Source: Streptomyces exfoliatus
Lineage (GTDB): Bacteria > Actinomycetota > Actinomycetes > Streptomycetales > Streptomycetaceae
Assembly (NCBI RefSeq): GCF_000725545.1
Contig: NZ_JNZP01000002.1
Location: 326,962 to 390,961 of the forward strand
Direction of reading: 5' to 3'
DNA: 64,000 nt
Below the pieces are notes generated by a model. The model saw only the letters and a list, made by a program, of their open reading frames with translations. It was not told the DNA's origin and ran no database searches. The position numbers were made by a program, and so were the translations under genes. Of this stretch, positions 32,299 to 40,278 are shown in pieces (within the stretch, counting starts at the first letter, position 1; each line of letters begins with the position of its first letter).

Positions 32299-32903
32299 GG
32301 GCCGGGACCCCGGTACTCCTCCAGTACGGGCCGGTTGCCGATGTCCGGTGACGCGGAGACCGGGAAGGCGCGGACACCGACCCGGCCCTCGACCCGCGCG
32401 ATGTCGCCCCAGCCGTACGTCCGCGAGTCGTCCGAGAGGTCGGGGTTGTCGCCCAGGTAGAAGAAGGAGCCCTCCGGCACGGCCCGCAGTCCGGACCGTG
32501 CCGACCGGGTGCCGTCCGGCCCGCAGCACGCGCCCGTACGGCGGGCCCGGTCCTCCCACTGGCCTGCGACCACCCGGTAGACGGGGCCCTCACCGCCCTT
32601 CTGGAGCAGGACCAGGAAGGGTTCCTCGGGGGTGGAGACGATGGCGACCCGGTCGCCCGGCAGGCCGATCACCCTCTTGACCAGGAGGGTCTCCTTCCCG
32701 GTGGCTCGCAGCAGCACCACGTCGAACCGGCCCACCTGGCCGGCGGAGCCCGGCGCGACGAGGATCCGGTCGCCCTGGTGGAGGGTGGGCGCCATGCTGG
32801 TTCCGTCGATCCGGACGCCGAGGGCCGTCACGGCCACGGCCGCGACGAGGCAGAGCAGGAACCCGGTGGCGAGGGCGGCACCGGCCGCCCGGCGCATGGT
32901 CAT
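32166..32903 (-). CDS. Signal peptidase I
   Basis: A 245-residue membrane-anchored serine protease that removes signal peptides. One N-terminal transmembrane helix (AGAALATGFLLCLVAAVAV) leads into box B, RIDGTSMAPTL, with catalytic Ser36, and box D, LLVKRVIGLPGDRV, with catalytic Lys76. YLGDNPDLSDDSRTYGWG near residue 175 is box E. The last 45 residues run antisense into tetR and look unlike conserved sequence, so the functional domain ends well before the stop. The ATG at 32903 overlaps the stop of a tiny upstream frame (MTESDRSG...), perhaps a leader. It stands apart from the usual sip cluster of Streptomyces. Confidence 0.83.
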   Translation of the reverse strand: MTMRRAAGAALATGFLLCLVAAVAVTALGVRIDGTSMAPTLHQGDRILVAPGSAGQVGRFDVVLLRATGKETLLVKRVIGLPGDRVAIVSTPEEPFLVLLQKGGEGPVYRVVAGQWEDRARRTGACCGPDGTRSARSGLRAVPEGSFFYLGDNPDLSDDSRTYGWGDIARVEGRVGVRAFPVSASPDIGNRPVLEEYRGPGPQDLRFPDPGGGGSFSRPVLSATRTTVSAMRRADSPGDEADWTM

Positions 32904-33078
32904 CGGCGTCGGGTGGGGTCCGGCGGCCGCGCGGCTCCGGACCGATCGCTTTCGGTCATGGCGGGACGGTAGGACGGGCGGCGGACGGCCGCTGTGACCG
33001 TACCGCTCGGGGTTGTTGACCGCGGGCGACCAGGACCGCGAGCGGGGAACGGCCACGGGCCGCGGCCGGCGGGGGCGT

Positions 33079-34119
33079 TCACGACCATCGGCCGCGGGCC
33101 TGGTACGCCCGGGGCGTCTCGCCGGTCCAGCGCCGGAAGGCCCGGTGGAAGGCGCTCGGTTCGGAGAAGCCGAGCCGCCGGGAGAGCAGTTCGATGGAGA
33201 CCCGTCCGCCGGCCAGCTCGGCGATGGCGTGGTCGCGCCGCACCTGGTCACGCAGGCGCTGGTACGTCGCCCCCTCGGCGGCCAGTTGCCGGCGCAGCGT
33301 CTGCGGGCTGACGGAGAGCCGTTCGGCGAGTTCCCCGGGCGTCGGCACCGGCCCGGGAGGCAGGGCGCGCGCCATCAGGTGCCGTACGCGACCGGTCACC
33401 GTACTGCCGTGGTCGTCACGAAGGAGCACGTCGACGGGGGCGTGGCGGAGGAAGGCCTTGAGCGCCGCCGCGTCCCGCAGCACGGGTTCGTCGAGGTCGG
33501 TCCGGTCGAAGACGGCCGCCGTACGCGCGGCGCCGAAGACGCAGGGCGCCCCGAACAGGAGGGCGTACTCGCGGGCGTGCCGGGGCTCGGGGTGGACGAA
33601 CTCGACCCGGCGCAGGCCGATACGGCGCCGGATGAGCCAGCCCGCGAAGCGGTGGGCCACGAGGACGGTGGACTCGGCCCCGAAGTGGAGGGGGTCGTCG
33701 TATCCGGAGACGTCGAACTCCATCCGGGCCTCGTCGGCGCCGTCACCCCCGGTCACACCGGGGACGGGTTCCAGCAGTCGGAAGCGCGGCCCGGCCGGGA
33801 AGAGGGAGTAGAACGTCTGGGCGCGCCGGAGGGCCTCGCGCAGGTCCCGGCTCCCGTGGACCACGACATGGGCCATCATCGCGAACGTCCCGACCTTGCT
33901 GGGCGCACCTCCGAAGCCGATGAGCTCGTCGTCGAGGGCGGCCCACAGCATCCTGACGAGTTCGCCGAACTGCTCGGCGGGGACGCGGGCATGGGTCGCC
34001 CCGACGAGCTCGGGGTCGAGGCCGGCGCGGGCGAGGAGGGGGCCGGTGGCGAGCCCGTGGCGCTCGGCGCCCAGCAGCACGGCCCGTACGTGATGGGCAC
34101 TGACGGACCGTGCCGGCAT
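33079..34119 (-). CDS. AraC-family transcriptional regulator
   Basis: A 346-residue regulator with an N-terminal arabinose-binding-like sensor domain (ALDDELIGFGGAPSKVGTFAM near residues 75-95) and a C-terminal AraC double helix-turn-helix (LAERLSVSPQTLRRQLAAEG, about residues 270-290, then RLGFSEPSAFHRAFRRWTGE). This is the OruR/OxyR-like AraC class with a long N-terminal domain. The ATG at 34119 was chosen because GGAGG lies 8 bases upstream; a GTG at 34161 would lack a binding site. The promoter region carries a 14-mer also found before the DUF6230 operon. Confidence 0.83.
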   Translation of the reverse strand: MPARSVSAHHVRAVLLGAERHGLATGPLLARAGLDPELVGATHARVPAEQFGELVRMLWAALDDELIGFGGAPSKVGTFAMMAHVVVHGSRDLREALRRAQTFYSLFPAGPRFRLLEPVPGVTGGDGADEARMEFDVSGYDDPLHFGAESTVLVAHRFAGWLIRRRIGLRRVEFVHPEPRHAREYALLFGAPCVFGAARTAAVFDRTDLDEPVLRDAAALKAFLRHAPVDVLLRDDHGSTVTGRVRHLMARALPPGPVPTPGELAERLSVSPQTLRRQLAAEGATYQRLRDQVRRDHAIAELAGGRVSIELLSRRLGFSEPSAFHRAFRRWTGETPRAYQARGRWS

Positions 34120-34167
34120 GCGCGTCGCCTCCGTTCCGGCAGCATCGCGCCCCGGGTTCACCGGAGC

Positions 34168-34193
34168 TGGACACTTTCATCGAAGGTTGTCCA
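34168..34193. promoter_or_regulatory. Inverted repeat upstream of the AraC gene
   Basis: TGGACA (34168-34173) and TGTCCA (34188-34193) form perfect 6-bp arms 14 bases apart. The left part, TGGACACTTTCATC, matches 13 of 14 bases at 31596 in front of the DUF6230 operon, in the same orientation relative to the downstream minus-strand gene. The 262-base divergent gap to the Rieske gene shows no other clear signal. Confidence 0.5.
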
Positions 34194-34381
34194 AGTTCCG
34201 ACACTCTACTGGGAACTGTAAGGCGACCGAAGACCCGATCCTGTGAACGGGACACAGGTCACAGCCGTACCGTCGGATGCCACACACCCACGCGCCGAGC
34301 ACGCGGCCACATCGGGCACGCCCAGTGCCTCGGTCGAGCACACCGCGCGCATCGGGCGCACCGAGGAAAGAGGGGCAGCAC

Positions 34382-34786
34382 ATGAGCGGAGTGGCACGCC
34401 GGACGGTGGTCGCGGCGGCGGGCGGGGCGGGCCTCGCGGCGGCGCTCACCGCGTGCGGGGGCGGCGGCACCGACGACGAGGGCCCGGCGCCGGAGGGGGG
34501 CGGCACGCTCGCGCGGACCGGTGACATCCCGGTGGGCGGCGGAAAGGTCCTCGCCGACAAGGGCCTGGTGATCACCCAGCCGAAGGCCGGCGAGTTCCTG
34601 GCCTTCTCCTCGAAGTGCACCCACGCGGGCTGCGCCGTGAGCAGCGTCAAGGACGGCGTCATCGTCTGCCCGTGCCACCAGAGCCACTTCGACATCGCGG
34701 ACGGCAGCGTCAAGTCGGGACCGGCGCCCGCCCCGCTGCCGCCGGAGCCGATCCAGGTGGTGGGCGAGGAGATCAGCCTCGGCTGA
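34382..34786 (+). CDS. Rieske [2Fe-2S] lipoprotein
   Basis: A 134-residue exported iron-sulfur protein. The N-terminus ARRTVVAAAGGAGLAAALTAC has twin arginines and a lipobox with Cys25, so it is probably Tat-exported and lipid-anchored. The Rieske motifs are complete: CTHAGC (Cys79 and His81 as ligands, Cys84 for the disulfide) and CPCHQSH (Cys96, His99, with Cys98). It is a small stand-alone electron-transfer domain, as in QcrA-like Rieske proteins without membrane helices; the partner is unknown. It ends with a 14-base overlap onto the convergent isochorismatase-like gene. Confidence 0.87.
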   Translation: MSGVARRTVVAAAGGAGLAAALTACGGGGTDDEGPAPEGGGTLARTGDIPVGGGKVLADKGLVITQPKAGEFLAFSSKCTHAGCAVSSVKDGVIVCPCHQSHFDIADGSVKSGPAPAPLPPEPIQVVGEEISLG

Positions 34787-35516
34787 CGGCACCCCCTGCC
34801 GCACCGGTGGCGCCGGAACGCCTGGGGAACTTCCAGCAGCCCAGGATCTCGTCGGTGGTGGTGATCGTGGCGACGAGGGCGAGGGTGTGGCGGATCATCG
34901 CGGGCGTGTAGTCGGCCGGCACCCCCGCGATGGCGTCCCCGGGCACGACCACCCGGTAGCCGAGGTTCACCGCGTCGAAGACCGCGTTGGGCACGGCCAC
35001 GTTGGCGGAGACGCCGGTGACGATCAGCGTCCGGCAGCCGAGGTTGCGGAGCAGCGGGTCGACGTCGGTGCCGGCGAGCGGCGAGAGGCCGTGCAGTCGC
35101 CGCACGACGAGGTCCTCGTCGGCGACCTGGATCGGCTCGGCGATCCGTACCGCCGTGCTCCCGCTGTGCTGCTGTACGGGCAGCCGGGCGGCGGCCCGGA
35201 AGAGCCGGGCGTTGCTGTTGGCGCCCCGTCCGTCGGGGCGCCGCTCGGCGACGGCGTGCATCACCTGGACGTCCGCCCCGTGCGCGGCGGCCACGAGCCG
35301 GGCGACGTTCCGCAGGGCTCCCGACGCGCGGGCGACGGCGGCCAGTTCGGGCAGCGCGCTGTCGGGACCGACGACGCCCTGCTGACACTCGACGGTGAGG
35401 AGCACCACACCGCCGTCCGGCCGGATCAGCTCCCCGATGCGCTCCTTGGAGCTCCACCTCGCACCCGAACCCGATCCAGAACCCGAACCCGACGCCGACT
35501 CTCGCCCTTGCCCCAT
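34773..35516 (-). CDS. Isochorismatase-like (cysteine hydrolase fold) protein lacking catalytic residues
   Basis: A 247-residue cytosolic protein with the isochorismatase fold (VVLLTVECQQGVVGPDS, NVARLVAAAHGADVQVMHAV, CRTLIVTGVSANVAVPNAVFD, then YRVVVPGDAIAGV). The usual catalytic Asp of the first strand appears as Glu, the Lys position reads VVRRLHG, and the nucleophilic Cys position is Ala in GVSANVAV. It therefore probably is not a normal amidohydrolase; it may bind a ligand or use other residues. The N-terminus has a short Gly-Ser repeat (SGSGSGSGSG). Divergent from a PPOX flavoprotein with a palindrome between them. Confidence 0.78.
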   Translation of the reverse strand: MGQGRESASGSGSGSGSGARWSSKERIGELIRPDGGVVLLTVECQQGVVGPDSALPELAAVARASGALRNVARLVAAAHGADVQVMHAVAERRPDGRGANSNARLFRAAARLPVQQHSGSTAVRIAEPIQVADEDLVVRRLHGLSPLAGTDVDPLLRNLGCRTLIVTGVSANVAVPNAVFDAVNLGYRVVVPGDAIAGVPADYTPAMIRHTLALVATITTTDEILGCWKFPRRSGATGAAGGAVSRG

Positions 35517-35558
35517 GACCGTCCCTCCCCTTGCACGCACGCGCATGGCCCCCCATGC

Positions 35559-35579
35559 TTTCTGACGTCTCATCAGAAA
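35559..35579. promoter_or_regulatory. Inverted repeat between isochorismatase-like and PPOX genes
   Basis: TTTCTGA-N7-TCAGAAA, perfect 7-bp arms, in the 81-base divergent promoter region, about 19 bases before the PPOX ATG. It fits a dimeric repressor operator; no cognate regulator is obvious. Confidence 0.5.
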
Positions 35580-35597
35580 TCCAGAAGGGTGCGGACG

Positions 35598-36065
35598 ATG
35601 ACCGTCGCACAGCGCCATGGACGCCGGATCATGATGACCCCGGCCGAGCTCGACTCCTTCCTCACCGAACAGCGCACCTGCCGGGTCGCGACCGTGTCGG
35701 CCGACGGACGCCCGCACGTGAGCGCGCTCTGGTTCGCCTGGGACGGCTCCTCGCTGTGGCTGTACTCGCTGACACGCAGCCGCCGCTGGGCGGAGCTGCG
35801 CGCCGACCCGAGGGTCGCGATCGTGGTCGACGACGGCGAGGAGTACGGCGAGCTGCGCGGCGTCGAGCTGTCGGGCACGGTCACCTTCGTCGGCGAGGCC
35901 CCGCGCACCGGAGAGCCGTGCCCCGAACTCGACGCGCCCGAGCAGCTCTTCGCGGCCAAGAACTTCGGCCTGGACACGATGCCCCACGACGGCCGGCACG
36001 CCTGGATGCGGCTCACCCCGGACGCCGTCGCCTCCTGGGACTTCCGCAAGCTCGCCGGACTCTGA
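35598..36065 (+). CDS. PPOX-class (pyridoxamine oxidase-like) flavin/F420-binding protein
   Basis: A 155-residue split-barrel protein. Signature elements are FLTEQRTCRVATVSADGRPH followed by VSALWFAWDGSSLWLYSLTR, RRWAELRADPRVAIVVDDGE and a C-terminal RLTPDAVASWDFRKL. This is the F420- or FMN-dependent PPOX group common in actinobacteria, which reduces or oxidises small substrates; the cofactor cannot be decided here. The ATG at 35598 starts immediately before the conserved domain. It is divergent from the isochorismatase-like gene and convergent with a LysR gene. Confidence 0.82.
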   Translation: MTVAQRHGRRIMMTPAELDSFLTEQRTCRVATVSADGRPHVSALWFAWDGSSLWLYSLTRSRRWAELRADPRVAIVVDDGEEYGELRGVELSGTVTFVGEAPRTGEPCPELDAPEQLFAAKNFGLDTMPHDGRHAWMRLTPDAVASWDFRKLAGL

Positions 36066-36131
36066 CGGGCGCCACCCCGACGCCACCGGCCCCGGCACCA
36101 CCGAGCCGCCCCGACCGAACCCGCCCCCTCC

Positions 36132-37034
36132 TCAGCCCGCCAGCGACCCGGCCGCCGCCCGGAGCGCCGCGACGACCGCGCGCACCGAGGGGCGGCGTCC
36201 CGCGTCTGCGCGCCAGGTGGCGTGGATGTGGCGCCGCATCTGCTGCCGTACGGGAACGAAGACGACCCCGTCGGGCACCGGACGGCCGAGCCGGGGCGTC
36301 ACGCAGACCCCGAGTCCGGCGGCGACGAGCGCCAGCTGGGTGTGGTGCTCCCCCGCCAGGTGCCCGATGCGCGGTTCGATGCCCTGCGAGCGCAGCGTGA
36401 ACATCAGCCAGTCGTGACAGAACTCGCCCTCGGGCCAGGACACCCACTCCTCGTCGGCGAAGTCCACCAGGTCCACCGCCTCCCGCCCGGCCAGCCGATG
36501 CCCGGCGGGCAGGGCGACGTCGGCGAAGTCGTCGAGGAGATGGGCCCGTTCGAGCCCGCCGGGGACCGGCGCGCGCTTGTTGCTCCAGTCCAGGACGATC
36601 GCGAGGTCCGCGTCGCCGCGCAGTACCGCGCGTACGCCCTGCTCGGGCTCCAGTTCCGCCGTGCGGACCCGGAGGTCGGGATGCCCCGCGCGCAGGGTGG
36701 TGAGCGCGGCCGGGAAGAGGCCGCGGGCCGCCGTCGGGAAGGCCGCCGCCCGTACCTCGCCCACCACCTGGCCGCGCTGGGCCTCGATGTCGGCCTGGGC
36801 CAGCTGGACCTGGGAGAGGATCCGGGCGGCGTGCTCGGCGAGCAGCGTCCCCGCGTCGGTGAGCCGCACGCCCCGGCCGTGCTTGGAGAGCAGCTGCTGC
36901 CCCACCTCGCGCTCCAGCTTGGAGAGCTGCTGGGAGACGGCCGAGGTGGTGACGTGGAGTCCGTCGGCCGCGCCGCTGACCGAGCCGTGCCGGGCGACGG
37001 CATCGAGGGTGCGCAGGCGCTCGAGGTTCAACAT
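36132..37034 (-). CDS. LysR-family transcriptional regulator
   Basis: A 300-residue LysR regulator. The N-terminal helix-turn-helix (LNLERLRTLDAVARHGSVSG followed by AADGLHVTTSAVSQQLSKLE) covers about residues 2-45. A periplasmic-binding-like effector domain follows (VRAAAFPTAARGLFPAALTT onward). It is divergent from the EamA transporter at 37108 across 73 bases, the classic arrangement in which LysR controls the neighbour. The effector is unknown. Confidence 0.87.
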   Translation of the reverse strand: MLNLERLRTLDAVARHGSVSGAADGLHVTTSAVSQQLSKLEREVGQQLLSKHGRGVRLTDAGTLLAEHAARILSQVQLAQADIEAQRGQVVGEVRAAAFPTAARGLFPAALTTLRAGHPDLRVRTAELEPEQGVRAVLRGDADLAIVLDWSNKRAPVPGGLERAHLLDDFADVALPAGHRLAGREAVDLVDFADEEWVSWPEGEFCHDWLMFTLRSQGIEPRIGHLAGEHHTQLALVAAGLGVCVTPRLGRPVPDGVVFVPVRQQMRRHIHATWRADAGRRPSVRAVVAALRAAAGSLAG

Positions 37035-37107
37035 GTAAGCGATACTAAGGGGAAGGGTCGAGGAATTCTCGCTTGTTCTACGAGATCGGGACCGTCACCC
37101 TGAGTGC

Positions 37108-38118
37108 ATGAGCCCCGCATCGCCGCCCTCGCCCTCCGCTTCGCCCACCGCCCTCACCTCACGTCTGCTCGACTGGCGCGTCCGCTTCGGCGTACTGGCC
37201 CTCATCTGGGGCTTCAGCTTTCTCCTGATCAAGGTGGGTACGGAGGGCTTCGCGCCGCTCCAGGTCGCCTTCGGCCGGCTCTTCTTCGGTACGGCGGTGC
37301 TCGCGGTCGCCCTGGTGGTGAAGCGCGACCGGCTGCCGCGCGGCGCTCGCGTCTGGGGTCATCTGGCGGTCGCGGCCTTCCTCCTGAACGCGCTGCCCTT
37401 CTCCCTCTTCGCGTACGCGGAGCTGACGATCTCGTCGACCCTGGCGGGAATCTGCAACGCGACGACCCCGCTGTGGGGCATGCTGCTCTCCCTCGTCGCC
37501 CTGTCCGAGGACCGCCCGACCCGGGTCCGCGCCGCCGGCCTGGGCATCGGCTTCATGGGGGTGCTGACCGTCCTCGGCGCGTGGCAGGGGTTCTCCGGAC
37601 TCGACGTGACGGGCACCGCGCTGGCTCTGCTCGCCTCCTTCAGTTACGCGGTCGGCTGGATCTACGTCCGTAGGACGCTGACCGGCACCGGAGCTTCGAA
37701 CCTCTCGCTCGCCGGTTCCCAGGTAGGGCTCGCGGCCCTGCAACTGGCCGTGGTGACACCCCTGTTCACCTCGGCCCCCGAGTCCGTGGAGCTGATGCCG
37801 CTCCTGGCCGTGATCGCGCTCGGAGCACTCGGTACGGGGTACGCGATGCTGCTCCAGTACGGCGTGGTCGCGGAGGTCGGCCCGACGACGGCCTCCATGG
37901 TCACGTACTTCGTTCCCGTCATCGCCACGGCTGCGGGCGTCGCCCTCCTCGACGAGCAGATCACCTGGAACACCCCGCTCGGCGCCGTCGTGGTCCTCGC
38001 GGGCGCCGCCCTCACCCAGACCCGCACCTCCCGCCGCGCCACCACGAACCCGCCGCCGAGGGAACCGGCCGCCGCCCCCGCCACGGCATCACGGGAACGG
38101 TCCGGGGCCAAGGCCTGA
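37108..38118 (+). CDS. EamA/DMT-family transporter
   Basis: A 336-residue inner-membrane permease with ten predicted helices in two EamA repeats. Visible features are VLALIWGFSFLLIKVGTEGF and FAPLQVAFGRLFFGTAVLAV in the first repeat, and VAEVGPTTASMVTYFVPVIA with TAAGVALLDEQITWNTPLGA in the second. DMT proteins export amino acids or metabolites. The Ser/Thr/Pro-rich N-terminus is short. Divergent from a LysR regulator, which probably controls it. Confidence 0.86.
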   Translation: MSPASPPSPSASPTALTSRLLDWRVRFGVLALIWGFSFLLIKVGTEGFAPLQVAFGRLFFGTAVLAVALVVKRDRLPRGARVWGHLAVAAFLLNALPFSLFAYAELTISSTLAGICNATTPLWGMLLSLVALSEDRPTRVRAAGLGIGFMGVLTVLGAWQGFSGLDVTGTALALLASFSYAVGWIYVRRTLTGTGASNLSLAGSQVGLAALQLAVVTPLFTSAPESVELMPLLAVIALGALGTGYAMLLQYGVVAEVGPTTASMVTYFVPVIATAAGVALLDEQITWNTPLGAVVVLAGAALTQTRTSRRATTNPPPREPAAAPATASRERSGAKA

Positions 38119-38160
38119 CTGCGGGGACGGGCCGGCCCGACCACCGGACCGGCACCACCC

Positions 38161-39501
38161 CTACCCATAACTCCGCGCCACCACCGGCCCCACCGCCCGC
38201 GCGACCGCGTCGGCCAGCGGCTCCACGTCCGCGACGGCGAGTCCGGAGACGGTGAGCCGCACGGCCTGCCCGGCGTTCATCCGGAAGCGGGCGCCCGGCG
38301 CCACCGCCCAGCCCGAGGCGAGGAGCCGGGCCACCGCGCCCGTCTCGTCGGGGACGGGGACCCATACGTTCATGCCGCCCCGCCCGTGGGCCTCGACGCC
38401 CCGCCGGGCCAGGGCCCGCACGAGTCCGTCGCGCCGCTTCCCGTACGAACGCGCGACGACGGCGGGGTCCACCGCCTCCGCGGCCCAGAGGTGCGCGACC
38501 GTCTGCTGGAGCAGGCGGCTGACCCAGCCGGGGCCGAGCCGCTGCCTCCCCAGGACCCGGTCCACGGTCTCGGCGTCACCGGTGAAGGCCGCGATGCGCA
38601 GATCGGGCCCGTAGGCCTTGGCGACCGAACGGACCAGCACCCAGTGGTCGGTTCCTCCGGCCAGCGGGTGCAGCGGCTGCGCGACGATGCCGTGCCCGTG
38701 GTCGTCCTCGATGAGCAGGACGCCGGGATGCCTGTCGAGGACCTGGCGCAGCTCCCGTGCCCTGGCGTCGGTCACACAGGCGCCCGTCGGGTTCTGCGCC
38801 CGGTCGGTGACGATGACGGCCCGTGCCCCGTCCTGCCGGATCGCGCGCTCGACCTCCGCCGGCAGCGGTCCCTCGTCGTCGACGGCGAGGGGTACGGGGC
38901 GCAGCCCGAGCGCGGGCACCAGGTCGAGGAGGCTGCCCCAGCCGGGGTCCTCGACGGCCACGGCGTCGCCCGGCCGGAGGTGGACGGCGAGCACGCGCTC
39001 GACGGCGTCGAGGGAGCCCGATGCGACGCCGATGGGCCCGTCGGGGACGCCGTCCGCGTCGAACGCGGCGCGCGCGAGCCGTCCGAACTCCTCGTCGAGC
39101 GGGGCCTCCCCGTACATGCCGGGCTTCTCGGCGTACCGCCGCGCCACCTCGGCGAAGGCCTCGCCGAGGGGCGGCAGCAGGGCGGGGTCGGGGCTGCCGT
39201 TGCTCACGTCGCGGACCCCCTCCGGGGCCTCCACCCTGATCGAGCCGCGCGCGGTCGTGGCGGGGCGCGGCCGCACCCGGCTGCCGCGCCGCCCGTCGGT
39301 CTCGATGACCCCGCGCTCGCGCAGGGTGCGGTACGCCGCGGCGACGGTATTGGGGTTCACGCCGAGCATCACCGCCAACTCCCGCATGGGCGGCAGAAGT
39401 TGGCCGGGCTGCAAGGCCCCGGTGCCGACCCCTCGCTCCACGCTCGCGGCGATGTCCGATGCGCGACGACCTTCGATCCGATACTCTCCTAGCACAAACA
39501 C
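38161..39501 (-). CDS. MocR-type GntR regulator with aminotransferase domain
   Basis: A 446-residue fusion. Residues about 8-77 form a GntR winged helix (LPPMRELAVMLGVNPNTVAA, then AYRTLRERGVIETDGRRGSR). The rest is a class I aminotransferase fold, with AQNPTGACV, Asp267 in EDDHGHG and the PLP lysine Lys295 in SVAKAYGPDLRI. MocR/PdxR proteins use PLP as sensor and usually control a divergent gene. The GTG start at 39501 has no ribosome binding site, and GTG 39495 is an alternative. It is divergent from a PPOX gene with a perfect palindrome between them, so it may regulate vitamin B6 or flavoenzyme functions. Confidence 0.85.
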   Translation of the reverse strand: MFVLGEYRIEGRRASDIAASVERGVGTGALQPGQLLPPMRELAVMLGVNPNTVAAAYRTLRERGVIETDGRRGSRVRPRPATTARGSIRVEAPEGVRDVSNGSPDPALLPPLGEAFAEVARRYAEKPGMYGEAPLDEEFGRLARAAFDADGVPDGPIGVASGSLDAVERVLAVHLRPGDAVAVEDPGWGSLLDLVPALGLRPVPLAVDDEGPLPAEVERAIRQDGARAVIVTDRAQNPTGACVTDARARELRQVLDRHPGVLLIEDDHGHGIVAQPLHPLAGGTDHWVLVRSVAKAYGPDLRIAAFTGDAETVDRVLGRQRLGPGWVSRLLQQTVAHLWAAEAVDPAVVARSYGKRRDGLVRALARRGVEAHGRGGMNVWVPVPDETGAVARLLASGWAVAPGARFRMNAGQAVRLTVSGLAVADVEPLADAVARAVGPVVARSYG

Positions 39502-39506
39502 GAGTA

Positions 39507-39518
39507 TGCACTAGTGCA
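39507..39518. promoter_or_regulatory. MocR operator candidate
   Basis: The perfect 12-bp palindrome TGCACTAGTGCA lies between the MocR GTG and the PPOX ATG at 39531; a further half-site TAGCAC occurs at 39490. The position overlaps both starts' promoter regions, consistent with autoregulation plus control of the divergent gene. Confidence 0.6.
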
Positions 39519-39530
39519 ATGGAGTACGCA

Positions 39531-40202
39531 ATGACCACCGCCGCCGACACGTACACGCCGACCGACCGGACCGTGCCCACGCGCTCCCGCGAGCGCGCCT
39601 CGTACGACAAGGCACTGGTCCACTCGATACTCGACGAGGCCTACATCTGCCACCTCGGCTTCGTCCGCGACGGCGCGCCCGTCGTCCTCCCGACGCTCTT
39701 CGCCCGTGTCGGCGACCGCCTCTACGTGCACGGCTCCACCGGCTCCCGGCCCCTGCGCGCCACCGGCGACGGCGTCGCGTCCCCCGGCCTGCCCGTCTGC
39801 CTGACCGTGACCCACGTCGACGGCCTGGTGCTCGCCCGCTCCGCCTTCCACCACTCCCTCAACTACCGCTCGGTCGTGGCCCACGGCACGGCGCACCAGG
39901 TGACCGACCCCGAGGAACTGCGCACGGCACTCGACGCGCTCGTCGACCAGGTCGTCCCCGGCCGCTCCGCCGACTCGCGCCCCGCGAACACCAAGGAGCT
40001 GGCCGCCACGGCCGTCATCCGGCTGGACCTGGACGAGGTCTCGGCGAAGGTCCGCGCCGGCGGCCCCAACGACGACCCCGAGGACCGGTCGCTCCCCCAC
40101 TGGTCCGGCGTGGTCCCGGTGCGCGGCGGCTACGGAACGCCGGTCCCGGCGGACGACCTCGACCCGGCCGTCGCCGTGCCGGACTACCTGACCGCGCTCT
40201 GA
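39531..40202 (+). CDS. Pyridoxamine 5'-phosphate oxidase family (FMN-binding) protein
   Basis: A 223-residue split-barrel flavoprotein. Signature parts are ILDEAYICHLGFVRDGAPVV with LPTLFARVGDRLYVHGSTGS and, later, RSVVAHGTAHQVTDPEELRT, then AVIRLDLDEVSAKVRAG. This larger group is annotated as FMN-binding or nitroimidazole-resistance-like. The start at 39531 has GGAG upstream; an earlier ATG (39519) lies inside the promoter palindrome region. Pairing with a MocR regulator that senses PLP suggests a link to B6 metabolism; this is inference. Confidence 0.82.
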   Translation: MTTAADTYTPTDRTVPTRSRERASYDKALVHSILDEAYICHLGFVRDGAPVVLPTLFARVGDRLYVHGSTGSRPLRATGDGVASPGLPVCLTVTHVDGLVLARSAFHHSLNYRSVVAHGTAHQVTDPEELRTALDALVDQVVPGRSADSRPANTKELAATAVIRLDLDEVSAKVRAGGPNDDPEDRSLPHWSGVVPVRGGYGTPVPADDLDPAVAVPDYLTAL

Positions 40203-40219
40203 GACGTACGGAGGACGAC

Positions 40220-40256
40220 CCGGGTGGCCGGGCGAGGACATCGCCCGGCCGCCCGG
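40220..40256. terminator. Hairpin between convergent PPOX and EamA genes
   Basis: A 16-bp stem (starting CCGGGTGGCCGGGCGA, loop GGACA, one wobble pair) in the 76-base gap between the two convergent stops, likely bidirectional. Confidence 0.72.
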
Positions 40257-40278
40257 CCCACTCCACCGCCACGTCCCC

